Assembly: GCF_964340395.1 (NCBI RefSeq)
Contig: NC_135550.1
Span: 16,721,484-16,785,483 of the forward strand
Length of the DNA stretch: 64,000 bases
Direction: 5' to 3'
Origin: Glandiceps talaboti
Taxonomy: Eukaryota > Hemichordata > Enteropneusta > Spengelidae
Shown: piece by piece, positions 1 through 12,221 of the stretch
Numbering within the stretch: the stretch's first letter is position 1
Layout: the number at the start of each line of letters is the position of its first letter
Translations under genes and position numbers: made by a program
Notes under the pieces: model-generated
The model's input: the letters and a program-made list of their open reading frames with translations, nothing else
The model's database searches: none
Told to the model about the DNA's origin: nothing

Positions 1-868
1 TTTGTAATAATTATGTACACATTACTTTATATACATTGATGGACATGAGTTTGACATGCCAAGGAGTTAACCCCAATTCTGGTTGCAGCCAAATATAGTT
101 ATGTGGTAAAAGGTGTAAACATGACCACCAAGACATCAGGCTTTTTATGCTAATTCATGGCCACTTACTCTTAATGTTCTTCACTGATGTAAACAGACAT
201 TTTTGCCAGTGATTGGTATCTTATTAAATACACTTATCACAAGATTGTCAAAAATAACACTAATCACAAGATGCAGAATGAAAGATTTCATTCCTTTTGT
301 CAACAGAAATGTAATGACAATGGACAGACCACACTGGTTGTGCCAAAAACATCAGCATCAAGTGATAGCACCTGGTTTGGCTTGGCAAAATATGCATGGT
401 CAGGGTAAGTTTGTGATAATACCTGGTTCGAATTAGCCAAAGTATGCCTGGTTGGGACAAGTTAGTGATAATGCATGGTTGATGAAAATTTGTTGAAGAC
501 AAGATGATCCCTTTGTTCATGTGGAAATTGGGTCTAAACAGATGTGATTGTTTGGTAAAACTTGTAACTCTAAAACTGCTGGATGAATTAGTCTGAAACT
601 TAATACAGGTGTTGTCAGGGGTGTCTAGATGTAAACATGTTCAAGAAACTATCACCCTTTGTAAATAAACACAAATATGTATAGCAACCTTAGCTATACC
701 CATAACAATAACCAAACAAGTATGTCTTGTGCAAAGATGATAATATTGCAGGGTATAAGTCAATCCATCTACTATGGTGTCACATTTATCAAACCCTCTA
801 AAGATATAATACTTCCATAGTACTCAGTTGCTCTTCAACATCATTGGTGCTGTGGTATTTCTTTGTAG
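1..868. other. Upstream intron of ZFYVE1 with a dispersed-repeat fragment
   Basis: No exon is seen before the acceptor at 867-868. Bases 481-806 are a 3' fragment of the dispersed hairpin/TG family whose fuller copy lies at 44633-45395; shared blocks include an 'aagacaagatgatcc' start and an 'atcaaaccctctaaa' end. Confidence 0.6.
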
Positions 869-3763
869 GTATGTATTAGAGTGTCCAACTTGTGGTATTA
901 TATACCGTAGCCGTGAATACTGGTATGGCAATAGAGATCCTGTAGATTCTGCTGTAAGAACAGAAATAAGACATGTATGGCCTGGGGTAAGTCAAAGTCA
1001 TAAAACAGTGCTGTCATAATCACTTATATAACGACACATTGTCATAGGAGTGTGTCAGTTAATAGATTTGTCTGGTAGACTAGTTGCTCAACAAGACATT
1101 CAAGGAAAATGGATCATAAAATTGAATAGCCAAGAGTAAACTTTAATAGACTGTACTTATCATCTTCATGCACTAAGCCAATTTTAACAAAACCTGACAC
1201 TGATATCAGATATTGAGTTGTACAAATTCTACAATTCACTTTATTTAGCAATCTTCACAAACATGACCACAATATTTGTCATAAAATTCATTGAGACATA
1301 CCAATTATAAATCCATGTTATCATTGGTGAGTTTTCCCATGATACTGTGGCCCTTGACCTTGACCTTTATTAGTAAGGTCAAATGGAACTTTTTGTCTAT
1401 ATTCATCATGTATTGCATGGTAGTATACTGTTTTATCATTATGTTGTGACTTTCTAATGAAAAAAGTTAAAGCAAGTGAATCAAGTTTTATGAAGTTTAA
1501 ATTGTTTGCCCATTAACCCTAGAAACTTACCTGGAAACTTCAGATTTAGAAACTTTGTTGTGTAGATATCATGGAACCTGAGGTGAGGGTACAATTAAAG
1601 AATGTAAAATGAAACTTTCTGGTAACAAGCAAATGAAATTTTGGAAGTAAATCCCAAATTGTCGCTGACATCTCATCAGTATCATCAGAGGTGTTCTGCA
1701 ATGGGCTGTTATCACATGAAGAGACACATGGAACAAGCTGAAGTATCCACAGCTGGGGTCCCTATAACAGTTCACTGTGGTACATGAATGATTCTTTACT
1801 CTGAGAGTAGAAATTTTCATTTGAAACTAGTATCCCAGAGCCCATGAACAGTCATTGTCACGTTGGGATAAATGTCTTTGACAAAGATTTGTTCACATGA
1901 CATTATAAATTTGACATACACATACCTTATACTGTACACTCATTTACAAAGACCCTGTCCATCAGTTATGCACTGTTGGATATACAAAATAACAATACAT
2001 ATTATGTTTTCTAAATCCAGGGTAATCCTGTGCTACAGGGCACACATAATGCAGCACGTAAACTACTTGATGGTCTAAGTCATGTTGCTGGTTCTGTGGG
2101 TTATGTCAGTGCAAGGCCAACTAAGATGTTGAGTGACTGGATGACAGATAGGATTGCTCCAGCATACTGGATACCAAATAGTGAAATCAATGTAAGTTCT
2201 ACCTCTGACGATTACAATGTATTTAATAAAGTTTTCATGGGCTGACTTTGACCAACAGACTATGTCAAATTAGACATGTGTTTCATACACTTCAACTCAA
2301 TCAAAAGACTGCCTTTTAAGGGAATTCCTGGAGAGTGGATCTTTCAAATGCATATTTCCATGTATTGCATTTATAATTTTTACAACAAAGGTATTCATTC
2401 ATTCATTCAAAGATGAGTATCTATGTTTACTTACATTGGTGCATGTAGTATGTACACATGTTTGGTATTTACTCTGCAGTACACTATTGAATTATACACA
2501 CAAAATCATGTAATGCATCGTTTTTACAAAATTTGCTGTTTTGGTTGAACATGTGTTATAATAACAACTGTTTGATGTGTGAGTGCCAGTGTGGGTAAAC
2601 AGGTATTTAAATTTATGCTTCATTTGCATTTTTGCATTTATTTATCATTATATTCTATATTCCTGTAGGAATGTTTCAAATGTAAAATCAGTTTTGACAA
2701 GCCAGGTGAAACCAAACATCATTGTCGTGCCTGTGGTCAAGGCTTTTGTGACAACTGCAGCACTCATCGTCGTCCTGTACCAGAGAGGGGTTGGGGTGCA
2801 ACTCCAGTGAGAGTATGTGATAAGTGTTTTAAAGATGACAAAGGTGATGTTGACATCGGTAGGTAATAGTAGGTGTTAAGTTGCTATTAGTACTGTACTA
2901 CATAAACTTCACTTGGGTATTGGAATTACACTTGACATGTGGTTGTTGACAGCATGCCACAAACTTAAAATTTGACATTTGTATGTCTCTTAACCAGTAA
3001 ATGCAAACCTAACCATTAAAAGTGCTTGTTACCTGAGAAAAAAGAGTGAAAATGGGCTGACCTGAACAACCACAAACTTACTCAAGGATATCTATTTGAT
3101 TTAAATACAAGTATGAGGCTGCCACTATAAATTGTGGTCCATTCCTACCTTGACCTATATTTGTGGTAAAGATGCATGTTTGATCACTTACTGTCATACC
3201 ATCAAATGATAGTTATCAGAGTATGTGTCTATTTTGACTTTCAGAAAAGGAAGCTAGAGATTCTGGAAATGAAGGAGACGGTGATCAGGTAACAGCGCGA
3301 AAGATGGGAGAAGTCATGGCTAGTACATTTGGTGTTGTAGCATCTGCCTTGGAGTATCCAAAAGGTACGTTTTAGAATGATGCCATGGTAAATATTTACT
3401 ATGATAGCAGCAAGTAAGGATTTAGAATGCCATGGTATATATTTACCATAATGGCAGCAAGTTAGGATTTAGAGGATACCTGTCAGTATTACAACTTATA
3501 CCATTGCTTCTCATTCAATTCCAGGTTTGGTTGTAGATGCAGCAAGACCAGCATATTGGAAACCAGACAATGAGATCAAAAAGTGCTGTTGCTGTCAACA
3601 AGACTTTGGTCCTAAATTGACCATACATCATTGTAGAGCTTGTGGAGACGGTGTCTGTGATGAGTGTTCTCAGAATCGTGAACCAGTGCCGTCACGTGGA
3701 TGGGACCACCCAGTCAGAGTGTGCAATAATTGTCATGACATAGATGATCTAGAATTCAGCTGA
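869..3763 (+). CDS. ZFYVE1: ZFYVE1/DFCP1 double-FYVE protein, C-terminal exons (5' end outside window)
   Basis: DFCP1 binds phosphatidylinositol 3-phosphate on ER/Golgi membranes and marks omegasomes, where autophagosomes form. Visible coding exons are 869-986, 2021-2191, 2669-2858, 3245-3364 and 3525-3763, all with AG/GT borders and compatible phases, giving the last 278 or so residues. The first exon reads YVLECPTCGIIYRSREYW, the second contains the NAARKLLDG and IAPAYWIPN stretches, and both match vertebrate DFCP1 as I remember it. Exon 3 holds FYVE domain 1 (eight Cys/His ligands, KHHCRACGQGFC core, ending PVRVCDKC). Exon 5 holds FYVE domain 2 (WKPD motif, HHCRACGDGVC, ending PVRVCNNC) and the stop. 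The exon-3 donor could instead lie 4 bp downstream, but 2858 keeps the frame. Upstream exons, including the GTPase-like region, must lie left of base 1. Confidence 0.95.
3370..3475. repeat. Two-copy tandem duplication in a ZFYVE1 intron
   Basis: Two diverged direct copies of about 47-50 bp, each running from 'atgccatggta' through 'agcaagt(t)aggatttaga', lie directly after the fourth visible exon. Confidence 0.8.
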
Positions 3764-3955
3764 TTCCCAATTTTTAAATTGTAAAAAAAAATGTATTTGA
3801 TATTATGCTCAAACAAAGAACCTTGAAGAAGCAAAAACTTGAAATTTTGATGCCAATGGAAGAGCAGTTTAAGTTGCTTGTTTTGAGTATGTGTCATGCG
3901 AGAGTTGACTTCTCAAGATGTAGAATATATGTAATCATGAACATTATTGTATGAT

Positions 3956-3961
3956 AATAAA
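3956..3961 (+). terminator. ZFYVE1 poly(A) signal
   Basis: An AATAAA hexamer lies about 190 bp after the ZFYVE1 stop codon in AT-rich sequence. It is the first canonical signal downstream of the gene, so it is the likely 3' end. Confidence 0.6.
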
Positions 3962-4723
3962 TTAATGCCAGCTCTGTGTAAAATGAATTATGTATGTTAA
4001 ATTTAAAGAATAACGATGATAATGTTTTATATTATTCAATGTCATGGTATTTACATTGAAATCAGCTGTCAGAAATCATAGACCAGTTATACAATGTCCT
4101 TGGTATTTGTTGTCTTTCATTTATCTGTTGGTGATTAGTCTATACCTCAAAGTATTATTGTATCATCTTTTCTCCAATGATAATCCGTGTGTATGAATAT
4201 CAGTTATGTTACTGAATTTCAATAACGTCTCTATAAACCATTGTCAGTGTCCAAGACAAGGGCTTAGGCTGCGGTAAGAATTTTACTGTGCTTTGGTGCT
4301 ATTTTTCATGGATTTAGAAAAGAAGATTGGCATGATGTTTTCACCAGCAGATTATCGCCTAATTCTTAGAGCTTATCTCATTTTTGGAACACAATTTACG
4401 TTATTAAAATGTAAACCGGACATTTCATGTTGATATACGTATGCATTTTAAAGGAACCAGTTGTGATCAGTACTAAAACACAGCATTCTCCATGATGTTA
4501 TTTTTTTTATGTTAATTTGTTTGGAGGAAAAAAAATACATGAAATAAGCATATGTGTATGTAATGTCCAATAATGTCCCCCCCCCAAAAAAAAAAAAAAA
4601 AAAATTCTGGCTGCAGCCTATCCAAATGATTAGGCAAGGATATATAATGTTGGACATAGTATACAAACTGAATACACATATTGTATTCAAGATAGGGATG
4701 AATAGTATACTATATGAGGATAC

Positions 4724-4769
4724 GAGAACAATCCCTCATGTTGTGTGATGTCATGAGGGGGTTGTTCTC
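4724..4769. repeat. Short perfect-type hairpin
   Basis: Arms 'gagaacaatccctcatg' and 'catgagggggttgttctc' pair with one mismatch and one bulge around an 11-bp loop. It may be a remnant of a small inverted-repeat transposon. Confidence 0.75.
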
Positions 4770-5223
4770 ACTCTCTTTATGTTATATTACTTGGATTGTA
4801 TAAAGAGAAATTATACTTACTTTCATAAAAAAAAAACAGACTTGTATCATTTTCAGTGGGTGCCGGGTAATATATGTTTCATGTGATATTTATCTTCATT
4901 TGTGCATTGCTGTCTGTTGACTGCATTGTGCGGATATATTTGTGCCATTAGTTCATATTTCTCAATGTTACACAAAACAGTGCAAGTAGTACAGACACAG
5001 ATCACACCATGGACCACAGTCAAATGATAACAATTAATGATAAAAACTTAAAAGCAAACCAGTGTACTGAAAACAATCACGCTGTACGTTTACTTCTGTA
5101 TTGTGTGTGTAACTGCCTTTCTAAAACGAAGTGATTTTTAATTGAGAGATTTTACTTATAGAAGTAAGTGTGTAGTGGAGAGAACTATGACATACAAACA
5201 TTTACTTTATATAGAATGGAGTG

Positions 5224-5548
5224 AGTGCTGGCCGGGCTTGGAATCTGCAGGTTACAGGTTCGAGCCTTGTCGCTGCCATTTGTTTCTTAAATGACTAAAG
5301 TCCTTGCGCAATTGTGCCCCAGTCGATCAACCCGGATGTACTATTTTGGGACCTGGTAGGATAGAGCTTGCAATATGAATGCTTTAATCCTATGCGCTTA
5401 TAAAGGCTGCAGTGGATTGTATGCTCCCCATGGAGTTAAGGAAGTATAAAGGGGCATTGTGCAACTACTATGTCCATGCCAGGGGTAATAATTGTTAATT
5501 CCTGGAGCTCTTCAAAAGAACAGGGGCATTATAAATACAATATATTGC

Positions 5549-5579
<31 letters not shown>
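5224..5579 (+). mobile_element. tRNA-derived SINE with (ATT)n tail
   Basis: The 5' part carries a tRNA-like B box (ggttcgagcc) after 'ggcttggaatctgcag'. A conserved body follows, with 'taaagtccttg' and 'cctggtaggatagag', and the copy ends in an (ATT)n tail of about ten units at 5548-5579. The A-box region is truncated or degenerate. A second copy at 10459-10640 shares the body, confirming a repeat family. The SINE superfamily of the central domain is not decided. Confidence 0.8.
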
Positions 5580-5881
5580 GTAAACTGACTGCTGCAACTC
5601 ACCATTTCAAAAGCGATCAACAAACATTGCTTTTCAATAAAACTGAAATAGTGAAATATTTCAACTTTAGCTGTACATCTCATTTATGAGTGTTATATAA
5701 TCATGTTAATATTTACAAATACTGACAGCATAGTCAAAGTGTATTTTGTGAAAAGTTTTGGACTTGCAGGTTGACCATTTATTATTTCTGTCAAGGCACA
5801 GCGTCCTTTCCACAAGGAGAGGCTGGCCACTTAATGTTTAGCTAATTGTAGACAGTGTTATTACACTAGCAACACAGATTT

Positions 5882-5987
5882 TAGCCCAGAGGCTTGTCTT
5901 GGTGTTACTATCTCAAGAAGCTTTCCACACCAGAGGGGTGAGAGCTTCTTGAGATAATAAAAATCAAGCTAGGTGGTCTCTGGGCTA
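5882..5987. mobile_element. MULE-type MITE with TAGCCCAGAG ends
   Basis: Ends are TAGCCCAGAGGC and, inverted, GTCTCTGGGCTA; an inner inverted repeat (tctcaagaagct / agcttcttgaga) makes nearly the whole 106 bp fold back. The flanks are cacagattt (5873-5881) and caccgattt (5988-5996), a 9-bp target duplication with one mismatch. Nine-base duplications are typical of Mutator-like elements. Fragments with the same ends lie near 36576-36668, 38295-38313 and 46790-46859. Confidence 0.75.
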
Positions 5988-6060
5988 CACCGATTTGAAT
6001 ACATCAAGGCTACCATTTATAATACATGAGACAAATTCAACTCTGATGGAGAAGACACCA

Positions 6061-6402
<342 letters not shown>

Positions 6403-6406
6403 CCCT

Positions 6407-6408
<2 letters not shown>

Positions 6409-6499
<91 letters not shown>
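6409..6499. repeat. (TA)n microsatellite, second tract
   Basis: About 90 bp of TA with one G interruption near 6471, on the other side of the hammerhead-like motif. Confidence 0.98.
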
Positions 6500-6503
<4 letters not shown>

Positions 6504-6640
6504 ATATAAGTGACTCGATGGATATATAGTGAAAGTTCGAAGTCGTCCTTACTTCCAATCCCAAGTTGAAATCTTGATAGCGACGTATATAAATTTCTTC
6601 ATCAGCAAACAAAATATGATGATTTGCTAGGCCATTTACA
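6500..6640 (-). mobile_element. Possible Penelope-like repeat fragment
   Basis: This block follows the second TA tract and probably belongs to the same repeat as the hammerhead-like motif. Only position and composition support this; no protein domain is identifiable. Confidence 0.3.
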
Positions 6641-7142
6641 AACTAAGGCAAAAATTATTTCTGTTGAATAACGTGACTTCAGAAAGGAGGGCAGGCAGGT
6701 GGAGATTTTACTTTATTTTCAAAAAAAATTTTTAAACATCGTGAGAAATTGCTTTGACTCAAAGACAAAGTACTTGGTCACAATACTTCTATGATAGCTT
6801 GATCAGGTGTAAAAGGAAGACTGTACTGTTTAAATTCAACTTACAGTTTGAAAAGACCTGATTTATCTGGAGTGTTTATTCTTTAATCACCAAAGATACT
6901 TTGGGAAAAAATTTAAATAGAAAAAGAAGCAAATTGTCATCATTTTACCTTTTTGAATGTAAAATATTTGGTGGTGGATTAAACTAGAGTTGGTTGGGTT
7001 ACATGAGACAAACATTTTTTTTTATTTGACCTTTCCATTTTTTCTAGATTTAAATCATTCTTTGCAAGTGTTGCAATCATATAATGATTTTGTTGTGTCC
7101 ATTTCATGTTAAGGTTTTCAAGTACGGTTACGTGTCAAGTCC

Positions 7143-7487
7143 ACAGGCTGTAGTGGAGCTTGGGCTTAGATACGTTAGGTAGAATGAAGGAAACGTCCAG
7201 AAAGAATGAAATATTTTGAATTTTGGCATGACTCGCAGTACTTTACCTAATACCTACTTCTCTGGGACCAAGGCTAGGCAAGCTAGCATATGTGGTCAGT
7301 CCGACGTCTCATTCACAATGATTCAAACGATGACCATTGGTTGTATACATCACTATATGAATAGCCAATCATTACAAACAGTGATATAAGCCCAGCCCAT
7401 ACTTTTTGCCCCTTTATATTTTATTCTTTCTAGACATTTCCTTCATTCTACCCAATACATCTAAAACAAAGCTCAACTAGAGCCTGT
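7143..7487. mobile_element. MULE-type MITE with ~90-bp inverted repeats
   Basis: The left arm starts ACAGGCTGTAGTGGAGC and the right arm, inverted, ACAGGCTCTAGTTGAGC. Homology between the arms runs about 90 bp, through 'gtagaatgaaggaaa' and 'agaaagaat'. The flanks gtcaagtcc (7134-7142) and gtgaagtcc (7488-7496) are a 9-bp duplication with one mismatch. There is no coding capacity, so it is non-autonomous. Confidence 0.8.
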
Positions 7488-8130
7488 GTGAAGTCCTTGT
7501 AGTGCAAATGATGACTGGAATAACAAAATCTTTTAGAAGAGTTAAATCAAATATGATGCCATTTAGTCACTTATAGGCAAGAAGTTAAATTATCTTATCT
7601 AGAGTATGTACTTTAATATTACATTGTTTCTAAATTATATCAAGATTTAAAAGCGTACCTGGAAATATTTCTCATTGCATTTGCTTCTTCCTTCAAAAAG
7701 TATGTTATATTTTAAGAGATCCTTGAACTGCACAGGGGTATTAGGGACAAACACTCAGTGTATCATTTGTTCATTCATTAGTTCATTTAGAAAGGGGTTA
7801 GAGACAAACAGTTTAACCCCCCACCCCACTCCCCTCTCCCCCTCTTTCCCATGGCTGAAACCAAAATGATCTGCATTCTCTGTAAAGATCACTTGGAGAA
7901 AATAGCTCGCTCCCCCCCCCCCCCCCGTGTATGTTTTTCATCACGTAGCAGATGTGATGTAATAGATCTACAATAGTAACTGAACATCTTGAAATATATT
8001 TGATATCAGTAATTCAATATGACTAAACATCGCTGTTTATGAAATAAAATATTTGTGATACCTTCTTTCTGTTGTCTGTGTTAGTTTAGAATTCATGATG
8101 ATGACTCAAAAGTTTGGGAGATTTCATTTT

Positions 8131-8583
8131 AAAAGGGAATACCACTCCGGGAAATAAAGGCATTTTGTTATAACTTTTGGGTTCTGGGGTCATTTCATTC
8201 ACATAACATTTGCATGATTGCCAAGAGACATCAAAATTGAATTTTACTTTCATTGTCCTAGCAATGGACCAGCATTGCCCCGTAGGAGTTTGCAGATATA
8301 CATATGTGTTAGATGAACACTAAATATTCATGAGTATTTATCTGAATGCGATGAGCACTTGGGAGTCATGAATATATATTATTCATCTAATACATACATA
8401 TATCTGCTGACTCCCAGTAGGCAACAGTGGACCGTTGCTAAGAAAGTCACTGAACAATAAACGTGAAACAAGATTCTTGGCAATCGCGTGGAATTCATGT
8501 GACGTGAAATCATGAAATGACTCCCCACAACCCAAAGTTTGGATGAAAATGCCTGTATTTCCTGAAGTAGTGTTTCCCTTTAA
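8131..8583. mobile_element. Long palindromic MITE (~450 bp)
   Basis: The two halves are inverted copies: left 'gggaaataaaggcattttg' and right, inverted, 'aggaaatacaggcatttt'. Later blocks also pair, e.g. 'gattgccaagaatcttg', 'agcaacggtccactgttgcc' and 'tagatgaata'. The ends approximate TTAAAAGGGAA. No convincing target duplication was found, so the superfamily is open. Confidence 0.75.
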
Positions 8584-9816
8584 GATTGTTGATTTGATAA
8601 ACCCATGGACATGGATACATCCATGATAAAGGTATTAGGAGAAGTACAAGTGAGTATCAGAAACATAATGACTAAAGTATCAAATAGTGAAATATAGTAA
8701 ATGTACAGAAGCACCTTGTAGACCGAATATTGAGAATACAAAATGTATACTAGTAAACATAGATAGCGCTGAGATTGGACGAGGCAGACCCCCGTCCGTC
8801 TCAGCCTAACGCTCTCTCCAGTGTAAATAAAAAATACAGAAACTGCAGTAGGTATAAACTTGTTCGAGTCTTTTGTTCTAATTACATTTAAACAATACAA
8901 CATACTTCATATTAAATTAGCGTCACTACTACTGCGATATGCGGGCAATCTACACCACAACAATACATAAGCATGTCTAGCATAATATATCAGTAGACGC
9001 CAGTCACTACATTCGAAATGGAAATACTTTTACCTGCTAAAGTGGAAATTATAGATTCATGACAACAGGTAGTAAATATTGTGCATGTACCAGCATTTTC
9101 TGTGGTTAACTTGTAAAATGTTACAGACTAAGTGTGAAATGTTCAGAAGCATGGGTCTACAGGATAACAACATGGCATTCTGTGTGTACGTGTATTTATT
9201 ACAATATGTCTGATGGAAAACTATGGCTGCCTTTAATGCAACCGAAACCCTCATTTTACAACCGGTATCTGTAGAGTACAGGTAAATTTGAATGCATCAA
9301 GAAATCGACTGATTGTTTAATATAGTGAGGTGCACCGTCAGGGCGATGTTGTAAACTGAGTGATGACCAAGGTACAAGCCTTACATGTTCTAGTTACTAA
9401 ATTAGTAATTTAGTGGGTTGTGCATTCTCTGAACCGATTGTGCACACATTGTACACAAGTGTCTCAGTTTTGTAGTTTTGGGACAGGGTTCTGTTATTTG
9501 ATTGTTACACCATTCGTTGGGAAAACGCTGAAAAACCCCAATAACACCCATTATTGATCTTAAAACGATGATTCTTTAGGTTCGTTTTCGACAGGTTTAA
9601 AAGCCAAAAGTACTTTTGCGGATGCATAGTTCACGAATTTGCAACCCTACAGGGGGAGGGGCGCAGTGAGTACCCATTCTTATACATGACGTTATGTTTT
9701 TTGCCACACTTTATCACGTACAGTCGTTTGTGGGCAGAGATTCTAATACAAAATATTCGCGACACTGCCTATGCGACAAAATATCCCATTAATGGCATTA
9801 CATGGGCATGCTATAC

Positions 9817-9890
9817 AGTCTCGGTTACCGTGACCCAGATTCTCTGATGGCAGTGAGCCATCAGCGGTGATTTCGAGAAACCGAGATTGG
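9817..9890. repeat. Small hairpin repeat
   Basis: Outer arms 'tctcggtt'/'aaccgaga' and inner arms 'ctgatggc'/'gccatcag' fold this block. The core 'gtgagccatcagcggtga' recurs at 32216-32233, so it is a dispersed family. Confidence 0.6.
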
Positions 9891-10458
9891 TTCAACCCAC
9901 ATCTATTTGTTGTTTAAATATATGTAAATCCATTTAGTTTGGAAGTTAACGATAGTTTCGTTTTGCTGTTATGCCAGTATTCCTAGGACAGTACCCTTGG
10001 ATACTTGAGGGGGGAAAGCAGAATTTTAAGCGGGGGGTTGGGGGGTTCCTAGCTCTTTGCAAAGTCCACATGCGTCTATTTGTCCGGGTGTGGTAGTTTG
10101 ATCATGAAGGGTACAATACAGTATCTCAAAAAAGCTCTGTGTTGAGGATTGGGGGTGAAAAGGTTCTTGGGGCCACGAAAATATGTCCAACTTATTTTCT
10201 CCCCAGCCAAACCCCACCCACTATAAATTCTGCTCGTTTCCTGAGCACTTTCACTGATATTCATATCACCCTGACCGGAACTCTACGTGTATCGGTTCTC
10301 ATCAATATTTAAGTCTAGCCGTCAAGTGATCTGGATTGGTTACATTTTAATACCAATCACTGAATATATTAGTTGGTTTTGATATTATACACTAAACACG
10401 CCTACACTTACTGGATACGTAGTAAATAATAAATAAGTTGCCAGTATTAACATTAGCT

Positions 10459-10640
10459 GATAAAACGAGCAGGTTTTAGTTCCATCGCTGCATGCCGTTT
10501 GTTTCTGAGTGGCTAAAGTCCTTGGCCAAGATTTGAACCACGACTGTGCCTCAGTCAACCCAACTGTATAATTGGGAACCTGGTAGGATAGAGGTTGCAA
10601 TGTGAATGCTTTAATCCCAATGGATTGTATGCTCCCAAGG
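10459..10640 (+). mobile_element. Truncated SINE copy
   Basis: It shares the body of the SINE at 5224-5579: 'gtggctaaagtccttgg', 'cctggtaggatagaggttg', 'tgaatgctttaatcc' and 'tggattgtatgctccc'. The tRNA-like head and simple-repeat tail are missing or degraded. Confidence 0.75.
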
Positions 10641-10968
10641 GACAACATATACTCTTTTTAAAACAGTAAAGTGAAATTGCTACACAGCAGTTTATTAGCA
10701 GCTGGCAGCTTCGAATATTCGAATTCGAAAAAGCTTGTAATTTGGGTCTGACGATCTTGAAGAACAATTGAGTACCTCTTTTACAGAGCGACTATGCTTG
10801 AACAAACTCGGACTGATCATAAAATACATAATGTCATAGCAAATTACAAAAAAATGCGAAATCATAAGCTTAACGCAATCAATTATACCGTCCCTTGTTC
10901 AAAATGACCTCTCCGTTCATAAATATACATGTCGCCATATGTGTATGATCCTGCAGCGGGGCCTCTGG

Positions 10969-11224
10969 CTTAGGGATCGGACACAAATTAAAGAGGGCGG
11001 GTCAGAAGTTCAACGCGTGAAAAAAAAGATTGACCCTCCCCCCTCGCAAGACCTTGCACATAAAAATATTGACCTTCCCCCTCCTTTGTCATTGGCACAT
11101 CTGTGATAAAAATATCACTGCGTAAAAAAACATAAACCCTACCCAAATATGTACATGAAAAATGATACCCTCCCCCAAAATGCATTGGCCCCCCATCCCT
11201 GTAATTTGTGTCCAGTCCCTTAGA
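10969..11224. mobile_element. Short TIR element (~255 bp)
   Basis: Ends 'ttagggatcggacacaaatt' and, inverted, 'taagggactggacacaaatt' are about 21-bp terminal inverted repeats with two mismatches. The interior has poly-pyrimidine blocks such as 'gaccctccccc'. One minus-strand frame (10988-11185) is open across it but has no recognisable domain. Confidence 0.75.
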
Positions 11225-12221
11225 TACACATACCGTGTGTTGTGATCACCCTACTTGTGAACGTATATAGTCGACTGGTCAATGTTTTATGAACAAAAAT
11301 AATAATAAAATCGATTGATGATGAATAACATCTGCTTCACATCGATGCAAAATTATGTTATGTTAATGGCGACCATGTAGATCGATAACAACCAAATAAT
11401 AGCCTACTAAATGTGCTCTAGTAGCAGTTTTGATAATCTGAAATGATTTTATATATACACTGTCGTTGGTAATCACAGCTGAACCGTGAACAGAATTGAA
11501 TGCAATGGGTGTGTCTTTTTATATCTTGGAATTAAAATGATCGCGTAAAAATTAACAACAATAATAACAAATTAGTAACTGTAGATATATAATGGTGGTC
11601 CATTAGAGGTGTGAATTGTTACATTGAATTACCAACGTGATCGGAAAGTGACTTTAACACATTCATTATAGATATACAATTGAAGCACATAGAGTTTGGG
11701 ATAATAGATGCTGTATAATATAATATCTCCTTGAAATACACGATGTTGTTTTTTTTCGGATCACGAATAATGACCTCAAGCCTATTACAGCTATTACCAT
11801 GTAATATATAACCTGCATCAACGCGACGTATTCCATAATAATTTTGTATTAGAAAAATTGTTTACTTTCCTCAGTCTATCTAATATTAGGGATTTTGATG
11901 TTTACCATTGTCCAGATATATATGTTTTTACAAAGTCCCCATATTTGATGGGATGACGTGTCAGCTCACCTACCAGGTTTTTTTACTATAAGTGTAACTG
12001 CGCTTGCGTGGTTCATTATTGTCACCATCAGCGTACAATTGAAAGGTGCTATTTTTAAGTGTACTGTATTGTGACGCTTCTCTCGTTGAGGTTACTCGCA
12101 CCCTTTTAAATGTAGATACAATTGTGTTTCGTTTGTGAACGAAATAGTATTGAATGGTTGGTAGGCAAGGCGGTTCAATATCGTCGTTACATTATTGGCA
12201 CGTAACAGTGAGCGGAACAAG

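Noticed and set aside
6406-6612. A 68-residue minus-strand protein
   Set aside because: Half is TA repeat and the rest is probably a retroelement fragment; no domain is visible.
12195-12221. A longer N-terminus for the RING ligase starting at 12195
   Set aside because: The codon there is TTG, not ATG. The first ATG in frame is 12222, with good Kozak context and an NRDP1-like MGY start.
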